Source of the DNA: CALHVX01 sp051027215
Lineage (GTDB): Bacteria; Pseudomonadota; Gammaproteobacteria; Pseudomonadales; Azotimanducaceae
NCBI GenBank assembly: GCA_051027215.1
Contig: JBPCXR010000247.1
Location: forward strand, 1-64,000
Length of the DNA: 64,000 bases
Direction of reading: 5' to 3'
Shown here: in pieces, positions 59,375 to 64,000 of the stretch
How positions within the stretch are numbered: position 1 is the stretch's first letter
Layout: each line of letters begins with the position of its first letter
The notes under the pieces: model-generated
Databases searched by the model: none
What the model saw: only the letters and a program-made list of their open reading frames with translations
What the model was told of the DNA's origin: nothing
Made by a program: the position numbers and the translations under genes

Positions 59375-60506
59375 ACTGCTAGCCACCGATGGCGCGGCGC
59401 GGCGCGGGCGATTGCAGACCCCTCACGGCGGCATAGAAACGCCCGTGTTCATGCCGTGCGGCACCTACGGCACGGTCAAGGCGATGAGCCCCAGAGATCT
59501 GCTCGCCAGCGGCACGCAGATCCTGCTAGGTAATACCTTTCATCTGATGTTGCGGCCCGGGGATCAAGCCATCGCTGACCTCGGTGGCCTACATGAGTTC
59601 ATGCACTGGCAACGGCCGATCCTAACCGACAGCGGTGGGTTTCAGGTGTTCAGCCTTGGCAAGCTGCGGAAAATCACCGAAGAGGGCGTAGTGTTCCGTT
59701 CGCCGATAAATGGTGATCGCGTCGCTCTGAGCCCTGAACGGTCGATGCAAGTGCAGCACAATCTTGGTACCGATGTAGTGATGGTGTTCGATGAGTGCAC
59801 CCCTTACCCGGCGAGCGAGTCCGCGGCCCGAGAGTCGATGGAATTGTCTCTGCGCTGGGCGCAGCGCTCCAAAACTCAGCACGAGACGCTGCTGCATAGC
59901 GCTGCAGTTGCCAACGACAACGCGCGACTGCTGTTTGGCATCGTCCAGGGGGGGATGTTTGAGACATTGCGCCACGAGAGTCTGGATGGCTTGTTAGGCC
60001 TGGAGTTTGACGGCTACGCCATTGGTGGTCTGTCGGTTGGCGAGCCAAAGGCAGACATGCAGCGTGTCTTGACCGCGCTGACTCCGCAGATGCCGGAAGC
60101 GAAGCCCCGCTATTTAATGGGGGTTGGCACGCCGGCGGACCTTGTGCACGGCGTCAGTCTCGGGGTCGATATGTTCGATTGCGTCATGCCGACGCGCAAC
60201 GGTCGTAACGGCCATGCCTTTACTTCGACCGGTACCGTGAAGATTCGAAACGCCGCACACAAGCGCAGCGATTCGCCTCTAGATGCGCAGTGCGATTGCT
60301 ATACCTGCAAGAATTTCTCCCGAGCCTATTTGCATCATCTGGATCGCTGCGGCGAGATGCTCGGTGCCATGCTCATGACGCAGCACAATCTGCACTACTA
60401 CCACGACCTCATGGCGCGTTTGCGGGCCTCTATAGAAACGGGTACATTTCGCACCCTTGTCGCCACCCTGCAATCTGGTTGGAACCTTTCCCATGGCTCT
60501 GTTTGA
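59367..60506 (+). CDS. tgt: Queuine tRNA-ribosyltransferase (tRNA-guanine transglycosylase)
   Basis: Swaps guanine-34 in GUN anticodons for preQ1. A 379-residue TIM barrel. The catalytic Asp is in LTDSGGFQVFSL and the second Asp in VGVSLGVDMFDCVMPTRNGR (read here as HGVSLGVDMFDC). Zinc ligands are in CDCYTCKNFSRAYLHH. The start ATG at 59367 lies within the last codons of queA. Confidence 0.97.
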   Translation: MFELLATDGAARRGRLQTPHGGIETPVFMPCGTYGTVKAMSPRDLLASGTQILLGNTFHLMLRPGDQAIADLGGLHEFMHWQRPILTDSGGFQVFSLGKLRKITEEGVVFRSPINGDRVALSPERSMQVQHNLGTDVVMVFDECTPYPASESAARESMELSLRWAQRSKTQHETLLHSAAVANDNARLLFGIVQGGMFETLRHESLDGLLGLEFDGYAIGGLSVGEPKADMQRVLTALTPQMPEAKPRYLMGVGTPADLVHGVSLGVDMFDCVMPTRNGRNGHAFTSTGTVKIRNAAHKRSDSPLDAQCDCYTCKNFSRAYLHHLDRCGEMLGAMLMTQHNLHYYHDLMARLRASIETGTFRTLVATLQSGWNLSHGSV

Positions 60507-60864
60507 TCAGAATCTGTTTGAAAACATTGGACTTTTCAGCACCGCTCATGCGGCGCCAGCGGCCGCTGCGCCGCAAAATGCCGGACTGATCAATCTGATC
60601 ATGATCGCGGTGCTTATCGCCTTCTTCTATCTGCTGATCTGGCGTCCACAGAGTAAGCGTCGCAAAGAGCACGCCACGCTCATGTCGAGTTTGGGTAAGG
60701 GCGATGAAGTCGTCAGCGCTGGCGGAATCGTCGGTACGATCACGAAGGTGGAAGACGATTTCGTCAAGCTCCAGCTTGCCCAGAACATTGAGATACGCCT
60801 ACAAAAGTCCGCTATCGGCGCAACTTTGCCCAAAGGAACGCTGAAGTCCCTGGACAGCGAATAA
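60493..60864 (+). CDS. yajC: Sec translocase accessory subunit YajC
   Basis: Small inner-membrane protein (123 residues) of the SecDF-YajC complex. One helix (NLIMIAVLIAFFYLLIWRPQ) with the conserved RPQSKRRKEH, followed by a cytosolic part with GDEVVSAGGIVGTI. The start at 60493 (MALFDQNLF) is after the tgt stop region; an in-frame start at 60457 is not supported. secD follows one base later. Confidence 0.95.
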   Translation: MALFDQNLFENIGLFSTAHAAPAAAAPQNAGLINLIMIAVLIAFFYLLIWRPQSKRRKEHATLMSSLGKGDEVVSAGGIVGTITKVEDDFVKLQLAQNIEIRLQKSAIGATLPKGTLKSLDSE

Positions 60865-60865
60865 C

Positions 60866-62785
60866 ATGGCCAAACAACCGCGCTTGGTTGGCGAGAGTCT
60901 GCTGGGCATGTCTGGCGGTCCCGCACGACCCCCAAACACCTTCTCCCTGACCCGCTATCTGTTCATCGGTTTTGTGCTGCTGCTGGGTTTGCTCTACGCC
61001 GCGCCGAACCTCTATCAGCCGGATCCGGCGCTGCAGATTAAGGCCACGACCAGTGGGCAAAGCGTTGATGAAGCGCTGGTCGCCGAAGTGGTGGATGGTC
61101 TGGCTACAGCTGGCATAACGATCAAGGGCAGTGAACAGTTGGATGATGGTTCGGCGCTCATCCGCCTAGCCAGCGATCCTGACCAGCTGAGCGGGCGCCG
61201 GGTCGCCGACGCAACCCTCAACAGCTCCGGTCAACAACCCTACATCGTCGCCCTGAATCGTGCTTCTACCACGCCGGCGTGGCTCGCGGACCTCGGGGGT
61301 AAGCCCATGTCCCTTGGCCTGGACCTGTCTGGCGGGGTGCACTTTCTCCTGCAGGTGGACATGGACAAGTTCATTGGCGATCGCATGGCGAACAATGAAG
61401 AAGCGTTGCGGGACCTCTTTGTGGAGAACCGCTTGCGCTACGTGGGGCGCAACTGGGTGCAGGGGCAACGCATTGAGATTCCTTTCACCACTGCCGACGC
61501 GCGTGATCAAGCATTGGAACTGATCGCAGAAAACTTCGACGGATTCGACGTGGTGGAGCGGGACATCACCGGCAAACCCGGCGTGCGGCTGTCCATGGAC
61601 GAGACCAAGCTGCGAGAGCTGGAAGACTTTGCCATCTCGCAGAACCTGCAGAGCTTACGCAACCGAGTCAACGAGCTTGGTGTCTCGGAGCCTCAAGTGC
61701 AGCGCTTAGGCCGGGAACGGATTGTATTGGACCTGCCAGGCATTCAAGACAGTGCTCGGGCGAAAGAGATCATCAATAAGTTCGCGAACCTGGAGTTCCG
61801 GATCGTCGCCGGGCCTAAAACCCGGGCATCGCAAACGGAGACCTATGAATACGAGGGTCGAGACGTTGTGCTTGAACGCCAGAACATCGTTACCGGTGAT
61901 CAGGTAACGAACGCCGTACAGAATTTCGATCCAGAAACTCAGCAGCCCCAGGTGTCCATCACCCTGGACAACGACGGCGGCAATCGCATGAACGAGGTTA
62001 CCTCGGTCAATGTGAAGAACCAGATGGCCATCATCTTTAAAGAGCTGAAGCCGCGGCAGCGTACGGTGATGCGTGATGGTGAGGAAGTGATTGAGCGTTT
62101 TACCCTGGAAGACAAGCGGTTGATCAACGTTGCCACCATTCAAACCGCGCTGGGCTTCAATTTTCGGATTACTGGGCTCGGTCTTCAAGAAGCCAGGGAT
62201 CTGGCGCTGTTACTGCGTGCCGGTGCATTGGCCGCGCCGATGTACATCGTCGAAGAGCGCACCGTGGGGGCAAGTCTCGGCAAAGATAACATTCAACAAG
62301 GCACGTTAGCCGTGCAAATCGGCTTTGGGTTGGTCATGGTTTTCATGCTCTTTTACTACCGCTGGTTTGGGCTTGCGGCAAACGTTGCTTTGATCACGAA
62401 CCTGGTCTTGATGAGCGCGGTCATGTCGCTATTGGGTGCCACGCTGACCATGCCCGGCATCGCTGGGATCGTTCTCACGGTGGGCATGGCGGTGGATGCC
62501 AATGTGCTTATTTTTTCGCGTATTCGTGAGGAGCTGAAGAACAGCAAGCCCCAACAGGCCATCCAGGCCGGTTTTGATAGGGCGTTCGTGACGATTTTGG
62601 ACGCTAACGTGACCACCTTTTTTGTTGCCATCATCTTGTTCTCGGTGGGCAGCGGACCGGTTCGAGGCTTTGCGGTGACACTTGCAGTCGGCATCGTGAC
62701 TTCCATGTTTACCGCGATTCTTGGGACCCGTGCGCTGGTGAATCTCATGTACGGCGGGCGCAAACTGGAATCCATTAAGATATGA
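60866..62785 (+). CDS. secD: Protein translocase subunit SecD
   Basis: RND-superfamily membrane protein (639 residues) that uses the proton motive force to help finish protein export. First helix YLFIGFVLLLGLLYAAPNL. The large periplasmic P1 domain includes LGLDLSGGVHFLLQVD and NRVNELGVSEPQVQRLG. The C-terminal helices hold LTVGMAVDANVLIFSRIREE. It has a longer N-terminus (about 30 residues) than E. coli SecD. It overlaps secF by ATGA. Confidence 0.97.
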   Translation: MAKQPRLVGESLLGMSGGPARPPNTFSLTRYLFIGFVLLLGLLYAAPNLYQPDPALQIKATTSGQSVDEALVAEVVDGLATAGITIKGSEQLDDGSALIRLASDPDQLSGRRVADATLNSSGQQPYIVALNRASTTPAWLADLGGKPMSLGLDLSGGVHFLLQVDMDKFIGDRMANNEEALRDLFVENRLRYVGRNWVQGQRIEIPFTTADARDQALELIAENFDGFDVVERDITGKPGVRLSMDETKLRELEDFAISQNLQSLRNRVNELGVSEPQVQRLGRERIVLDLPGIQDSARAKEIINKFANLEFRIVAGPKTRASQTETYEYEGRDVVLERQNIVTGDQVTNAVQNFDPETQQPQVSITLDNDGGNRMNEVTSVNVKNQMAIIFKELKPRQRTVMRDGEEVIERFTLEDKRLINVATIQTALGFNFRITGLGLQEARDLALLLRAGALAAPMYIVEERTVGASLGKDNIQQGTLAVQIGFGLVMVFMLFYYRWFGLAANVALITNLVLMSAVMSLLGATLTMPGIAGIVLTVGMAVDANVLIFSRIREELKNSKPQQAIQAGFDRAFVTILDANVTTFFVAIILFSVGSGPVRGFAVTLAVGIVTSMFTAILGTRALVNLMYGGRKLESIKI

Positions 62786-63708
62786 GTGATCCCAAAGTAC
62801 GCTTCGACTTTATGGGGCCTCGGCGGATTGCCGCGGTGCTCTCTGGAATCCTGGTACTGCTATCGATCGCCAGCCTCATTTGGCAGGGCCTGAACCTTGG
62901 GCTCGACTTTACCGAGGGCAGCGAGGTGGAAGTCGCTTTTGCCGAGCCGGTTGATCCAGAATCCGTACGCCAGTTGCTGCAGTCCCAAGGCTTTGCGGGC
63001 GGTGTGGTACAGAACTTCGGCGATGAGCGTGAACTACGCATTCGAATGCCCGTGCAAGAAGGCATCGAGCAGGCCAGCATGGGCGACCTTATCCTCAGCG
63101 CGTTAAACGACACCTACCCAGGCGTAGATATGCTGCAATCCAACTTTGTTGGACCAGCGGTGGGAGCGGAGCTGCGTGATCAGGGCGGATTGGCACTGCT
63201 CGCGGCGCTAATCGTTGTCATGCTGTACATCCTGATTCGCTTTACCAAGCAATTCGCTGTGGGTGCGGTCACCGCCTTGGTGCACGACGTGATCATTGTT
63301 CTGGGTTTGTTTTCGGTGTTTCGCTGGACCTTCGATTTGCCGGCGTTGGCAGCGCTGCTGGCCGTCATCGGTTATTCGCTGAATGACACCATTGTGGTCT
63401 CAGACCGAATTCGTGAGAACTTTCGCAAGATTCGCCGAGTTGATCCGGTGACGGTGATCAATCGATCGTTGAATCAGACATTAGGGCGGACTTTGGTTAC
63501 ATCGTTGACCACGTTGTTCGTGCTGCTGGCCCTGCTATTCGCCGGTGGTGACATGATCCGCAGCTTTGCTCTGGCGCTCACCGTTGGTGTGGTGATTGGT
63601 ACCTATTCGTCAATCTACGTGGCGTCCAACATGCTGTTAGCACTGAACATCAAACGTGAAGATCTATTGGTGCCGGAGCGGGAAAACAGCGAAGAGCTGG
63701 CGCCATAG
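62782..63708 (+). CDS. secF: Protein translocase subunit SecF
   Basis: Partner of SecD (308 residues) with the RND fold in shorter form. Typical elements are DFMGPRRIAAVLSGILVLLS, GLNLGLDFTEGSEVEV and IGYSLNDTIVVSDRIREN. The ATG is inside the secD stop (ATGA), so translation is coupled. The C-terminal tail is hydrophilic and acidic. It converges with the suhB-like gene 16 bases away. Confidence 0.97.
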   Translation: MSDPKVRFDFMGPRRIAAVLSGILVLLSIASLIWQGLNLGLDFTEGSEVEVAFAEPVDPESVRQLLQSQGFAGGVVQNFGDERELRIRMPVQEGIEQASMGDLILSALNDTYPGVDMLQSNFVGPAVGAELRDQGGLALLAALIVVMLYILIRFTKQFAVGAVTALVHDVIIVLGLFSVFRWTFDLPALAALLAVIGYSLNDTIVVSDRIRENFRKIRRVDPVTVINRSLNQTLGRTLVTSLTTLFVLLALLFAGGDMIRSFALALTVGVVIGTYSSIYVASNMLLALNIKREDLLVPERENSEELAP

Positions 63709-63724
63709 TGCGGCAGACTCTGGC

Positions 63725-64000
63725 TTAGGCTTTCAGCTCTGCTCGCAGGTCTGCGTCTAGGTGCGGACGGATTCGGGCCACCAACGCGCGATAGCACTTG
63801 GCGTTGCCAGCGACGATGTGGCCCGTCTCTAGATGCCGGTCGCCGCCTAAGAAGTCACTGCTGAACCCGCCCGCTTCCTGGATCAAGAGCACTCCGGCTG
63901 CGATGTCCCACAACTTCAGACCTGGCTCGAAGAAGCCATCCATTCTGCCAGCAGCCACATAGGCCAGATCCAGCGCAGCCGAGCCCATTCGTCGCATGCC
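63725..64000 (-). CDS. suhB: Inositol monophosphatase family protein (SuhB-like), C-terminal part
   Basis: Only the last 90 or so residues are inside the window; the N-terminal part lies beyond 64000. The segment has the family signature RMGSAALDLAYVAAGRMDGF and the C-terminal metal-site Asp in LKLWDIAAGVLLIQEAGG. SuhB hydrolyses inositol phosphates and, in E. coli, helps rRNA antitermination. The symbol is assigned by its position next to secF. Confidence 0.82.
   Translation of the reverse strand, partial: GMRRMGSAALDLAYVAAGRMDGFFEPGLKLWDIAAGVLLIQEAGGFSSDFLGGDRHLETGHIVAGNAKCYRALVARIRPHLDADLRAELKA

Noticed and set aside
1..64000. CRISPR arrays, insertion sequences, prophage genes, rRNA
   Set aside because: No regularly spaced direct repeats, transposase, integrase or phage proteins were seen on either strand.

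Overview
The window is a stretch of chromosome from a gammaproteobacterium of moderate-to-high GC content. Several gene orders match Pseudomonas as I recall them: pilR-pilS-bamD-rluD-pgeF, ilvI-ilvH-ilvC-pssA-msrP-msrQ, valS-(acidic protein)-holC-pepA-lptF-lptG, and tRNA-Leu-queA-tgt-yajC-secD-secF-suhB. The initiating ketosynthase is of the FabY type known from Pseudomonas. The accessory genes look more like those of marine oligotrophic or hydrocarbon- and lipid-using gammaproteobacteria: a giant fused acyl-CoA carboxylase, several thiolase/acyl-CoA genes, a Rieske oxygenase cluster and an exosortase module. Genus cannot be fixed from the sequence alone. No insertion sequence, prophage, CRISPR array or rRNA was seen, there is one tRNA, and coding density is very high: no gene-free stretch exceeds 300 bases (the longest is about 290 bases, 5935-6223).

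Layout. 1-5.4 kb: type IV pilus regulators pilR (cut by the left edge) and pilS, bamD, then divergent rluD-pgeF. 5.4-12 kb: a small DUF4124 exported protein, the branched-chain amino acid genes ilvIHC, pssA, and the periplasmic methionine sulfoxide repair pair msrPQ, facing aroG. 13-17.2 kb: a probable cryptic DNA polymerase III psi subunit, rimI, prfC, a stand-alone receiver protein and a SirB1-type protein. 17.2-25.8 kb: a lipid block, with fabY, a thiolase and moaB on the minus strand diverging from a 1634-residue carboxylase that carries AccA-, AccD-, AccC- and AccB-like domains in that order. 25.8-30.1 kb: a TSUP exporter divergent from a LysR regulator, followed by a GST-like and a GMC-type oxidoreductase gene. 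30.1-35.4 kb: hemH, a hisH-hisF pair without the rest of a his operon, a quinone oxidoreductase and an acyl-CoA synthetase. 35.4-43.3 kb: valS, an acidic protein, holC, pepA, lptF, lptG and an RDD protein.

43.3-58 kb is the accessory part: a thiolase/FadJ-type pair, a small Arg/His/Tyr-rich exported protein, then a self-contained exosortase module and a Rieske oxygenase-SnoaL-GST cluster, a small Asp-tailed protein and an M14-type amidohydrolase. 58-64 kb returns to core genes: tRNA-Leu(CAA), queA, tgt, yajC, secD, secF and the end of a suhB-like gene (cut by the right edge).

The most interesting system is at 47.6-53.7 kb. A histidine kinase/OmpR-type regulator pair diverges from an exosortase (Cys/Arg/His active site, C-terminal EpsI-like domain), which is followed at once by a VIT-vWA surface-type protein ending in a PEP-CTERM sorting signal. 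Kinase, regulator, sorting enzyme and single target sit together with no exopolysaccharide genes. This parallels the marine proteobacterial 'dedicated sortase' system, but with an exosortase in place of the sortase. Second in interest is the one-polypeptide carboxylase beside fabY, which suggests a local module for starting fatty acid synthesis or carboxylating acyl-CoAs.
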